Shown here one piece after another: positions 24,401 through 36,398 of a stretch of 64,000 bases of DNA. The translations under genes and the position numbers were made by a program. Origin of the DNA: Chromobotia macracanthus. Lineage: Eukaryota; Chordata; Actinopteri; Cypriniformes; Botiidae. The stretch covers positions 5,174,001 to 5,238,000 of the forward strand of contig JAZGTH010000072.1 in assembly GCA_036877525.1 (NCBI GenBank), read 5' to 3'. Below the pieces are notes generated by a model. That model was not told the DNA's origin. It was given only the letters and a program-made list of their open reading frames with translations, and did no database searches. Position 1 is the stretch's first letter. Every line of letters starts with the position of its first letter.

Positions 24401-27400
24401 TGAAAGTGGTTTTGTTTTAGTAGCTGAATCTGTCCTTCATTTTGAAGGAGAGCGGAAGATAGCCGCAGTGTGAATCAATGAATTAACATGCCATCAGCTG
24501 CCTTGATTTTAATGCAACTGTCTGTGACACACATCCTCTGTCGTGTTTTTAATTCATAATGGAAAAAACCTGAGGCAGCAGAAGTATTCATTATGTCTGT
24601 TGGTGTGAGGTCTTTAGGTTTTCGTGACGTAAGTGCGTCTGAAGATGCTAAATATAGAGATGAATTTGCTGCGTCAGCAGGGTGTATTTTTAGTGCTGAT
24701 ACAGTTTCTCTCTTGAATTGCTGCTCTGAATTGCTTTTCTCAAGACATACTGGGCCAATAAATGAAATGGGCAAAAGGACACTGGAGAGTTTTTTCCGGG
24801 TTTCAGCCAGGCTGCACAGATGAAGTCCCGTGTTTTCTCATTGCTTGGACTGAATGATGCTGTCTGCTTTGCAGGTGTACTGTGCAGGCTGCTGCAACCG
24901 TAAATGCAGACTGAAGTACCTGGAGAAAGAGGCCAGAGTCTGTGTTATCTGCCATGTCACCATACAGAGAGGTGAGTGAGAAACTGTTATTTACCACACA
25001 GATCTTCCGATCAGCCTCAGTTCCTCAATGGTTAGGTACATATGTTGTGCTTTACTCTTAGTTAAATGGTAACACTTTACAATAAGGTTCTGTTTGTTAA
25101 CGTTAGTTACCTACATTTACATTTATGCTTTTTTTTAACAACCTTAGTAAACATGAACTAACAATTAAAACTAAAAATACTTAAACAGCAAATATTAATC
25201 TTAGTTATTCCAACATTACACTACCTAATACATTTTCAAATACAATAATTACTAATACATTTTAAAATCAAATGTTTTATCTGTTAATATTAGTTAATGC
25301 ATAATGAACTAACCTGAATGAAAAGTAAACAACTGTATTTTCATTAACTAACATTAACCAAGATTAATAAATGCTGTAAAAATAGATTTTCATTGTTAAT
25401 TCACATTAGCTATTGCATTTAATAATGTTAACGAATGCAACTTTACTGTGAAGTGTCTGTATGTAGAAATGGATATTTCTAAATGTAAGTGTTGTAAGAT
25501 CAGAAACATACTGTACAGAGGTATGCAGATGAAAACACCCAGCCAGCTCAGTGCAAGCGTGGTCCTGTTGTACATACTTTAAGGTGGAATGTGTGATGTT
25601 TAGATGTTGAAATATTTAACTCTGCTTATGATGCAGAGTGAGCTGTAACACACTTGTAGGCTGATTCTGCAGGGAAGTGTAAACACATGCTGTTTACATT
25701 AACTGTGCTGCTAAAACATCCCTCTGTTTGTTTGGGCATCCTGACACAGCAACTTTGGCTCAACAAATGATGTGAGTTTTTAGCCTAGAAAGGGACCTGT
25801 TTGAAAACAGTCATTAAATTTCCATTTGGTTAGTGGCTTAGAAATAGCAGGCTTAAAATTAATATTTTTAGGGGATATTCTTTTAGAAACCTGGCAGAAG
25901 TATAACAATGTCCACCAACTTCTAATGCAATATGAATAAATTCATTTTAACTGAATCATTTCAACTGTGTCTTAAGTCATACCTTCTTTAATATTTTAAT
26001 TAATGTTTTTATACTCTGTGTTCATAAAAGAATCAGTTTCAAAGTGAACTAACATGACACAGAGGTCCTTAGATGTGATGTATTGTTATTATAAAATTAA
26101 GTAAATGAACCCATCTTTTGTTTATGACCAACTTTTCTAGATTAAACATCAGAAGCGCTTTTAATTCATGGGCTGAATTAATGGAGGAGATGAAGGATTT
26201 ATGTCTTTTGTCCTGGCTGCTCTATAAAAAGAGTTTGGCACTTGGTGTGTGGCCGAGCGTGCGGTCCATTTGCACATTAAAAAGGACATTCATCACCGAG
26301 CGTCAGTTCTGCGAGTGTTCGGCCAGCTCTCGCAGGGTTTGGTGCAGGGCTGGGTGGAGCCAGGGCACTGGTGCATGTCCTTGAGGGTGTGTTTGCGTGT
26401 GTGTGTTTGCGTGTATGCGTGGGGCATAAGACCCACCTGGTGCAGTATACTTGTCACTCACTCTTCGTTTAAGGAATACAGATAGACAGACACACACACA
26501 CCTCATCTTCAGCATGCCACACTTTAGAGGACAGGAGCATTCGTCACCTCCCTCCGTCCAGGGCAGCCATTTAACACGACCTCGTTCATCTTTGAGCGAG
26601 CGTGTTTGATGCAGCATTCGCAGGGCTGGAACACACCTCGGGACAGATGAGAACTCAGCGTGCGTCTGAGGAAGTGGGCCGCTCCCCATCCGGAGTGAGG
26701 GATGCTGGAGGATGCGCCCTCTCTCTCTTTCTCTCTCTTATCGGTATGGGAAAGACTATCTCCTCCGCTCAGCGCTCGCCACACTAACACACTCCTGAGA
26801 GATTATAACATGCAGCCTGTGATTAATCTGAAAGACAGTCTGGGTTGGAGTTAAACTGGGATGAGGTAAGCCTGAACTGCAGCACCATTTGGACTCAACA
26901 AATCTCGTCGTTTTGAAGCTGTCTTGGGAATTGACATGTAATTACGCATTCTGTAGCATCACTGTGTGAACGGATGTAAGTTTATAGGGCTGCTTCTAAC
27001 TTTTCTACACTACCTTTAGTTCTGCCAGTGTTGTCTGTGTAAGGGGGGTGGCAGAATTTTCACAGTGAAGGACGTTCTGTCTTGCCTCTTCTTGGCCGCA
27101 CAGTTTCCATCTGTCATGGGGAATTTTATCGTCGTAGCTGTTTCACCATGAGCCAGCATATTTGGTCTGTACAGCTGACATGTTTGTGGGTGTCACAGGA
27201 AGTGCCATTGTTCTCGGGTCGATAAACATCTATGAGAGTTAATCTACGTAATGCATAGCCAGAGAAGGTTATCAGCACACAGGCTGTGGTTTATACGGGA
27301 CATCTTGTCTTAAGATTGGTGACTCAACGCGCTTTGTTTTTTTCACATTTTGCTGTGATTCATGCTGTTTGCTCTAGGTTAAGGACACATGAATGTGTTA

Positions 27401-30400
27401 TTGTTGTGAATGTTTAAATGTTTGATATGTGACTGCTGAATGCTGGTTGTACTTTGGACTTTGATCATACCCTGATTCCGGGTTACAGCATGAAAAATAA
27501 CTTCAGATTTTTATGGCCGATGTAAAACAATAATTGTAAAATTGATTTTTATGTGTCTTGTTTGTTTATTTAATGTTTTTATTTAAGACCCTAGTTAATC
27601 AGATTTCCTGCTCGGGTCATATGCAAATTTTGTTCAATGAACTTCTCTCTGAGTGATGATGGCTGCCAACAATAGCAATAACAAGAAATGAAGCAGGCTG
27701 TGATGCGAACCAAAAACTACTGGATTTTTAAAAAGAGGAACAGTCCTGCAAAACTCTCCCCAACTTCCTGTTTCAGCAGAAAATGTCAACACAAGAATGA
27801 AAATCATCCATTTTGTCAGATGTTTAACGACCAACGAAAAACAAAGTTTGTAAAGCATTTCACTTTAAAACAAAGTATTAGTGAGCAATAATGTATGACG
27901 GGACCTTTCAATCGTTCTGGATTCTGCGCTGGGAAATCTTTAGTAAATATTATTTTCTTTTCCACATGGCCTTAATTACATCATCAGGAGAAAAGGCATT
28001 TCAGAAGTGGATGAAGTTTTGGGAAAAACTTCGATGAATCATGCCAAATCAGACCAGAGACATTTACTAAGTAAATGGAAGTAACGTTCTGCACATTGAA
28101 ACTCACTGATGGTTGTGTCTGTGTGCAGCTCGAGCCCATGAGAGAATGATGAGTCCGACCGGGCCCAGCCCCAACCCCAACATCCCATCAGAATACTGCT
28201 CCACAGTACCACCCATGCAGCAGGCCCGCGCCGCCGGCACCCTGAACTCGCCTCCGCCCACCGTCATGGTGCCTGTATCTGTCCTCAAACAGCCCGCTCA
28301 TGACGGTACTGCTGCACTGACAGCTACAGCACTGAGAGTTAGAACAATGACCTCCACTTTCTACTGTAGTAACTGAATGAGTGAGAGAATTGCGTCCCAT
28401 TTATCTGAGTATCTGTGCATATAACTGTACGTATATAGTGTGCTGTATTAGAAGTAGTGTATTCTGAATCGGTGGATCTCAGCCTGTTTGACTTCAAGCC
28501 CCCCTCATTGTTTATAAAAATATTTGAGGGCCCCACCACTCAAAATTTCTACACAGTAACAGTCTAGAGCTGAGCATACCTAAGATGATGTATATTCCTT
28601 TTAGTTGTTTTAACTTATTTTGATACATCTTATTTTAATTATTTTACATTATCTTAAGGCCCCCTTGGAAGTGTGTGCGGATCCCTGGTTGAGAAAATGA
28701 ATACCAAAAATAACCAAATAACCAAAACAAACTTCTAGTTCATAGTGGAAGTATGAACTGGGATGCTGTCCATGTCCTCTGATATCTCTTAAGCACACAT
28801 GATGTCACATGTAAAGATTCTGTGACCAGAACCGGTTCTCATGATGTGTCCATTTGTGTTTCTGTGATTGTTCTGGCAGGTTTTCCTCGTGAGCAGAAGC
28901 ATGTGTGGTTTGCTGACGGTATTCTGCCAAATGGTGAGGTGGCAGACACCACGAAGCTCTCGGTACAAGCCCGAAGATCCTCGCAGGAGTCCAGTCCAGT
29001 GACTCCAGAACCATCAGGAGTGAGACAGCTAAATCCTCTTAACCAATGCTAACCCATACCTGATAACCACGGGTGAAGTGATTAATTGATTTTCTGTCTT
29101 TCAGCCTGATGTTAAAGTCCCCGGTGCGTGTGCTGAGAGTTCTGGGGCCGGTTCTGATGGCAGTGCTGAGGTAAGGCGGCCCCCCGTCAGGGGCCCGTGG
29201 GACTTCGGCCTGCTGTGTGGACTGGAGCGCAGCTATGTGCAGAGAGACATCAGCCTGGTACCTGAGGATGAGGATGGTTTACCTCCGCTACTCATTACTA
29301 CAGGAGAGGAGGAAGATGGAGGTAATTACTGTTAAACAACAATCAATTAAGAACATCTTCCAGAGAACTTATGGCATGTGTATAAAGAGGGATTTATCAA
29401 GCTGCAGGGAAACGGTTGGTTTACAAAATAGCAGACTGATACAGTGAACACTTCTGATGAAGAACTGCATGCTGTGATTGCCAAGTTTTGCCAGGTTCAT
29501 GCCTTCAAAACTTAAAAGGAGCTCAGAGTTTTGAGAGTCAGAGATATCGCCTCCAGTTTGGCTCTGATGTCCACTTCTCTGAACAGCAGAACAAAACTGT
29601 TGTTGATGTTTTAGCATGTCCGCTAGGAAGGCTTTTTCTTTTTCGAAGTAGGCTGTTCTTACAAAATCAGCTGCAGATATGATGCTGATAGTTGAGCGTC
29701 TGCCTGTTAGACACTGTTAAAACAGATCTCTCACAAATATTCTGTTCCGTGTTCAGTTGTAGTGAGATTAAACAGTTGATGTATGTCAGTGTTGTCTCTG
29801 TAATGTGTACTTTGTTCGGCTGTCATCACAGATTTATTAGTCGAGGATCGACCGGCTGCCTGTCAGATCTTGCTGCTGTTGGAGGAGGGAGGCCCACGAC
29901 CTCTGACCTTTGTGCTCAACACCAATTTACTTGTGAACGTCAAGCTTGTGACATGTATGTTGTGAGGTCATGTCTTCAGTATATGATGTGTGATGATAAC
30001 TGTTAATTTGACAGCGTCACTATTGGCTGTGTTTGTGAAGACTGTGACAGGAGATGCTGGTGTTTCAGCTCTAATGGGCTGCAGGGAGCAGGACAGAAAG
30101 AGCTGCTGTTTGTCATCGAGTGTATCCCAGAGGAGAACAGTCTGCCTAGAGACGTATTCAACATCTACATTAGTGTATACCAGGACGCACAGAAAGGTGT
30201 GTGCAGTGTTTACTGCTTATGTTTTACGACTGAATTGTTGACTGAATTTCTTAAAAGCCACTTTGATGCAATCTTTTCTAGGTTTTCTTGCATCAAAAAT
30301 TAGTTTTACGTCCACTCTCTACTCTTTTTGCCACTGTTCCTGTAAGACCTATATATGTTCATGATCTTTTGTTTAAAGTGAATGAGGGTTTTGATGCAGA

Positions 30401-33400
30401 TTATATGCTGCTTATATATCCTGGTTTTCCTCTACAGGGAAATTCATTGAGCATCTTGGTAACGTGACGTTCACAGACAGTTTTCTGGGCAGTAAAGATC
30501 ATGCTGGTGTGCTCTTCTTCTCTCACACCTTTCAGCCATTGGATGGGCTGGATTTACCCCCGCATGTCTCTTTCCTCTGTGGGCTTTTGATTCAGAAGCT
30601 GGAAGTACCCTGGGCTAAAGTTTTCCCCCTTCGACTGTTGCTCACTCTGGGGTCACAATACAGCGGTAAAGCCCTCCTCAACATACTTAAAAATCTCATT
30701 GTGAATGACTGGAGGACAAAACAATGTAGCTACTGTTTCCTTTTGATTCATACCAGTGTCTTACAGAACCAAGTATTAGTTAGGCTCCTCCCCCTTTCAG
30801 TCATGTGATCTGTTGTTTGTTCTCTACAGTGTATCCCTGCCCACTGGTGAGTGTGCGTTTTCGTGACTCAGTATTTAAAGAGACAGGACACACCATCATG
30901 AACCTGCTCACGGTAAGGCTTCACGTTTAACCCTTACTAAACCTTAGTTATATGAACTCTTTCAAATATTCAAAATGTCTGTAGTTTAAGCAGTGGTTCT
31001 CTGCAGTTGTCAGTCCTAAACATTATCAGAAACATGTAGTTTATTTTTGAACTTTTGAACTTATGTTTGAACAATTAATTTCACGAGGCAAGACATCTTA
31101 ATAATGATCCTAAAACAGTTTGTGATTTAATAATTTGTAATCACCTTCATTCATGTATATGATCTGAACAGGACCTGAGGAACTATCAGTACAGTTTACC
31201 TGTGGTGGAGAACCTGCGGGTGCACATGGAGATGGGCAACAGCTACATCGACATCCCTAAATCCAAATTTAATGAGGTCAGAGTTCAGTCTGACAAGTGC
31301 CCCACTCAATCTCTGGTCATTGTGATGTCACTGTGATGTTGTTGTGATGTCATGCTATGGGCGTGTCTTGTTCTCTGGCTGCTTCAGATGTTGAAGGTGG
31401 TGAACTCCTCCAATGAGCATGTCATCAGTTTTGGTGCCTGTTTCAGCACTGAGGCAGATTCTCACCTGGTGTGCCTGCAGAATGAAGATGGAAGCTACCA
31501 GACACAAGCCAGCAGTAAACCAGGAAATACCAGGAAAGGTTTGTCAAGCTGAAGATCTAGTTTAAAGTACTTCAATGGCTTTGTTAGCTTAATCATGCCT
31601 TAGATGTTTTCACACTTGGTTTGTTTGGTCCAAACCTGATTTGGATTCCACTTGTTTCAGATGGATGAAGTCCTGATTCCAGGTTTCTTTACATGTTGTA
31701 TTTAAGTTTATTTAGTTCTAAATCATGTCATATTAGGCCATATTGTTTTCATACCAGTTCCAAAGTTCACAAAAACTATATTGAGCCCATCGGGTTTCTT
31801 GTTTTCAGAAAACAGCTTTCACACCAAATGAACCAAAAACTCTGAATCGAACTCTGTTGTCATATGAATTTGGTTCAGAACCAAAAGTGTGAAAATGCTG
31901 TTAAAACTTTGTTGGTGGTCATTGTAAAATCAGTAGATGTTTATTGGATTTCTCACTGCTCACCATCGTACCTTCACAGTGACTGGTGCTAGTTTCGTGG
32001 TCTTCAATGGCGCCCTGAAAGCCTCTTCAGGATTTATTGCCAAATCCAGCATTGTGGAGGGTAAATGCGTTTACACCTGCAGTGAATTCACTCTGGTTCT
32101 CTTTACTGGTTCTGTGTGATGTTGTCATCATGTTTAATTCTGTGTTTTGATCTTCAGATGGGTTAATGGTTCAGATTCCTCCAGAGACCATGGAAGGTTT
32201 GAGACAGGCCCTCAGAGACCAGACTGACTTCCAGATACCCTGTGGAAAAGCCGACTCAGAGGAGACCCGGGAAAACGTGACTGTGCGCTGGGTCGACTGG
32301 ACTGCACCTGTTAACATCGGGTACTAAAGATTTATCATTTACTGTTATGTTTCTGCAGATGCTTCATTTTGTTAAAGCTATATGCACATACTGTAGTGAA
32401 TACATGTTGATTTGTATAGCTGTTCTGTTTGGCCACTGCTAGGTTGTGTGTAAAGTTTATTGCTTCTGATTACTGATTTCGCTTAATGATAAATATTAAG
32501 TATGTTTTATAATCGATTATCCACAACAATATTTAAAGCCCTCCCCCTCCCACCCACAATTTCTATTAAATAAAATATTGTAGAGCTTGGCATTACTAGA
32601 ATGATGTATATTTGTTATAAATTTAAGTCATCTTGAGGCCCCTTAGTTAAGAAACACTAGAAAAGAAATGTCTCCCGCTACAAACACCTTTGTTCATGTT
32701 TTGTGTGTTTCCACACAGAGTCACCAGTCCAGTAGATGGCAGATCTCTTGAGGGCGTGTCCAGCGTCAGGGTTCAGCAGGATTCTGAGTTTGAGCTGGAT
32801 GGGCGGAGCATCAGGTGCACTGAGGTGTGTTCTGTCTGCTGATTGTGTCGTAAGATTTCGCTAGAAATTCAAACCCAGTCCCTCAGTCTTCATGTCTTGC
32901 GGCTTCCATCAGGTCTTCTATCTGCTGAAGTCCTCAGACGTCTCTCTGCCTGATGTCCTCACATCTTCAGCTCAGTTTCAGAGAGAGATCTCCACAGCCG
33001 GCTGCGCGGCTCTTTGTCCTCATCTCTCTGTGCTCATGGCCAACGGAATCAACTGCCTTGCGCTCCGAGTCTCCACCGACTCTGACATGGTACTAGTTAT
33101 TTTTAGGCAATAATAATTGTCAAATGAAATTGTCATTAAACAGCTGTGTTGGGGAAGCTCTGTTGTATGCTGGTAATTTAAAGCAGTTTAAAGGAACTAC
33201 TCGGTAAACAAACTTGCAGTTACTTTTGTTGCTCTAGGTGTTGTTGATCATCTAGATGTATAAACTTCTTACACTTGTTAAAGAGATCGTTCACCCAAAA
33301 ATGAAAAATTGTCATTATTTGACTTTCCCTCAGACTATCCAAGGTGTAGGACAAGGTTTTCAGTAGAACAATAAAGAAATTTTATAGCTGAAACTGTCCT

Positions 33401-33778
33401 TGATGATTATCATAATGATTTTAGCTAAAAATCTTCTTTACTGTTCCGCTAAAGAAAAAATGTTACCTGCACCTTGTCAATTAACAGAAAAGTTTTATTA
33501 TTGGGTCACCTTTCCCTTTAAAATGGCACTTTTAGTTAGTTTCTATTAATTAGATACACAGTAACTGTACATTCACAGGTAAGAGTCTTCATAACATATT
33601 TATTTGTATGTTTTTGTAGGTTGAGTACCAGGCGGGCTCTGGGGGCTGCCTCCTGCCTCAGAAGTATATGAATGACTTAGACGGGGCTCTTATTCCTGTC
33701 ATCCATGGAGGAAACTCCTGCGTCCCTCACCAGGCCATGGACATGGAGTTCTTCTTCTACATCACTCTCAGCATTTGA
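21409..33778 (+). CDS. zfyve16: ZFYVE16 (endofin), endosomal FYVE-domain Smad/PP1 adaptor
   Basis: Early-endosome scaffold that in mammals binds PI3P, recruits TOM1/clathrin and modulates BMP-Smad signalling. Seventeen coding exons: 21409-21478, 21706-23690 (one large exon), 24875-24971, 28129-28305, 28880-29019, 29105-29321, 29832-29954, 30041-30196, 30438-30665, 30830-30912, 31172-31276, 31388-31538, 31980-32060, 32158-32320, 32719-32824, 32913-33089 and 33620-33778 (TGA); 1405 aa (human 1539). The start MDSYFKAAV matches endofin. FYVE zinc finger about 655-717: WVPD 655-658, RRHHCR 676-681, RVC 706-708, and all eight zinc Cys (664, 667, 680, 683, 688, 691, 708, 711). A PP1-docking motif KHVWF is at 783-787, followed by the conserved SARA/endofin C-terminal domain ending FFYITLSI. 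GGARPKQL and LSCLP..VSMCGSL in the big exon favour ZFYVE16 over ZFYVE9. Confidence 0.94.
25068..25457 (+). mobile_element. MITE-like repeat, GGTAACACTTTAC ends
   Basis: In the 3.2-kb zfyve16 intron after the FYVE exons. It starts GGTAACACTTTACAATAAGG and ends near ACTTTACTGTGAAGTGT, an imperfect inverted partner. The interior is rich in TTAGTTAATG/ACTAACATTAA words. This pattern is widespread in cyprinid genomes as I remember it. No coding frame. Confidence 0.65.
25458..28128. other. Long zfyve16 intron, remainder
   Basis: No exon with similarity to endofin seen. Around 26220-26790 the composition becomes clearly richer in G+C and CpG than the flanks and follows a TATA-like CTATAAAAAG near 26220. 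Open frames there (plus 26249-26485, minus 26303-26689) have no recognisable similarity, so only the composition shift is reported. Confidence 0.4.
28478..28700 (+). repeat. Diverged interspersed repeat shared with 32505-32665
   Basis: Two zfyve16 introns share words in the same order: AAGCCCCCCTC / AAGCCCTCCCCC, AAATTTCTA / ATTTCTATTAAA, AATGATGTATAT-type, and ATCTTAAGGCCCC / ATCTTGAGGCCCC. The outer TGGATCTCAGCC and CCTGGTTGAGAA may be weak inverted ends. Probably two old copies of one transposon-derived repeat. Confidence 0.5.
32505..32665 (+). repeat. Diverged interspersed repeat, second copy
   Basis: Partner of the repeat at 28478-28700 in a different zfyve16 intron, with the same order of C-rich word, ATTTCTA word, GATGTATAT word and GAGGCCCCTTAGTT end. 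Non-coding. Confidence 0.5.
33277..33523 (+). mobile_element. Cyprinid-type MITE, TTAAAGRRATMGTTCACCC ends (copy 2)
   Basis: In the last zfyve16 intron. It begins TTAAAGAGATCGTTCACCC and ends GGGTCACCTTTCCCTTTAA, approximate inverted repeats. The start is shared with the element at 16497 (GTTCACCCAAAAATGAAAA). No coding frame. Confidence 0.65.
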
Positions 33779-36398
33779 AACTGGTGACTTAAATGTCTAC
33801 ATCTACAGTCTGCCAGTGGGACCTTTATGATGGAAACCAGTGAACTTTAGGTGCAGGAGATCAGACCGTATCTGATGTCTGATGAGGTATACAGTGCTGG
33901 AGGGATTTTAACAGAAATACAATAGCACTTGTCTGAAGCCGAACTGTATTAGACATCCAGGCATTTTAGGCAGAGGTCTTAAAAATAACAAAAGGAACGA
34001 AAGTTTGCTGCGCATCTCTGGTTGAATGCTGGTCTGAATACAAATGGAATTGTTGTATGACTATGATGTCACATATACCAAGAAATTGTAATTGTTGCTT
34101 GATTGCGACCACGGCAAACGAGCATATGGAGCACTGCGTTTATCAAATGATAAGTCTGTCTTTCCTGAGCAGGAATCGTGAATCTGCGGTGCGTTTGTTT
34201 CCCATCAGCATAATTTTGTGTTATTGTATGAAGTAGCTTTAAGTGGGCTGACAAAATTCAGATGACTTGTATATCGATTCTTGTACTCGAAGTACAGGAA
34301 TATAAGGTTAGTCATTTTTCTTGGTTTCTAAAAAAACAGGATAACAAACAGTTGGTTTAAATCGTATAGATGAAGTCATCTGCTACTTCGATGAAGCTTT
34401 CATGAAGCTTGAATACTATTTTTGGAACGGCTCCATGTGTTGATTAAAGGTGATATTTTTGATAGGACATTAAAATTACATTTTGCAAACAGTCTGCAAT
34501 TATAGCCCAAAAGAGTTGATTTTAATCTGCAACTGAGTTGATCTTATAGCTCAGTGTCATACACATGGCAACATTGTTGGTTGTTTTTAAACCGCTTTAA
34601 AAAAGAACTAAGAAGTGCAGAATAAAGACAAATTGTAAGACAGTCTCTATGTAAAGACTTGCTTTAATCTTTATCTATATACTTTCACACTACTGCATTG
34701 CTTAAAAAAAGACAAAGTAAATATACTCTCTGATTTATTTTACTGGACAAACTGAACATCAGCCCTGTCTATTAACACTACAGATATTTGGTTGCTGTGA
34801 CCAGCCAGAGATTAAAACGTTCAGAACCTTGAAAGTGAACAAGGTGGAATAACAATGTCTGAACACTTGACATTTAGTTTTGTTTTAACCACCATGTCAG
34901 TTTGTGAGGCTGCCAAACATCTCCACTACACAGCCAGCATTAAAACTTCTGGGAGAATCTGGCTTTTTAGGAATTCGTCAAATTTCAGAATCATATGAAA
35001 ATTCCTTTCTTATAAAACATGCTGGATGATGTTTCTGGTCTTAAGTTGCAGTTTTATAATGCAATAAAACCTTTTGTTTCTTTATTCTTCTCTGGACTGA
35101 GGTCCTGCAGATGTAACATCCGCTTACAAATGAACTTGAACTTAAACTGTCAAAGAAGCTGGAGAAATATCTGTTTAAATGATTATGTTGATGGCAAATG
35201 TCCAAAGTTGATTTTACGTGGTGCATTTTCACGACATACTAGATTAAATGCTTTATTAAGAAAATGCACTTTTATTGTGGGTGGTGAAATGAACGACAGA
35301 ACGAGTGATTTCTTATTAACATACATAAGTTTCTTATTTTTCTTTTCTCTAGGGATAAAATACAACAGAAACAGTGATTAATCAGTGTGATACATTGACT
35401 CATATTTTAATGAACTGAATGATTCTGTATTCTGTCACAAACCAAATACAAATGTTCTAAAATACAGATGATTGTGTTGGAAAGATTGAGATTAAATGTC
35501 TGTGAAATGGGATTATCATTTTGTAAACATCTGCCCATAGGCTCTGGAATATTTTGGGAGTTAAATTATTTTCTCACTGTTACTAATTAATTAAAATTAT
35601 ATGGTATTTTTATGCTTTACAAAAAGCTGTTAAAGATGTATCAGTTTGCAAAATGTACATCTATTTATTCATGAAACCAGATTTATTTGATGAATTATCT
35701 GGTGTGGGACCTAAGGATGTTCTTCAGACAACATTCATTTCTATGTATCTCATGTAAAATAAAATTTTGATAACTATGTAAACTCATTGTCTCATGCTCA
35801 TTTATGACTTTATGTATAACAGGCTTCCAGAATTCTGTGTCTTGCAGACAAACATATCAAACTGATACACAGTATACAAACAGATACAAACCACATAAAA
35901 ACCTAACAAACATTTTCCTGCTTGTTGTTATACTCATGTGAAAATATTAATTTCATAATGAGTGTAGTTTTTTGGGACATTGTGAGCATCAAGCACAGCA
36001 CAGAAGCAAAGATTTGCTGTACACAATGATAGAAATGCAGCTTGCCAACATACAATCTTTTGTACATCATTGTTTATGCCAATCGTGTAGACCACCAGTT
36101 AAATGTTTATTTGAACATTGATTTTTCATTTAAACACTTGTGTCCTGTGAAGACTTTGCATCACTCATTGAAATCAAATCAAACCCAAATCAAATTTGAG
36201 TTCAACACTTTCTTTTTAGTTCTACAGGATTTAGTTTAACTGTCAGAATACACAATTTGAGATCAGATAGTCAAATATTTAAGATCAAACAAATAACATC
36301 TAGAGCCCTGTTTCTAGAGTTTTAGACCAATGAATTGGTCTGCTTTTGAGTAACATTGGTGAATTGGTAATGATCATACCGTTTGCAACAGTAGCGAC
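33779..36398. other. Tail-to-tail 3'UTR region of zfyve16 and ankrd34b
   Basis: The two genes converge here. Plus-strand AATAAA at 34621-34626 and near 35758 are candidate zfyve16 polyadenylation signals. The minus-strand side has TTTATT words (for example around 36106) that could serve ankrd34b. Open frames such as 35019-35381 look like chance. No other gene seen. Confidence 0.5.

Noticed and set aside
26303..26689. 128-residue minus-strand open frame in a zfyve16 intron
   Set aside because: Low-complexity His/Thr-rich translation of CA-rich sequence with no recognisable domain or splice structure.
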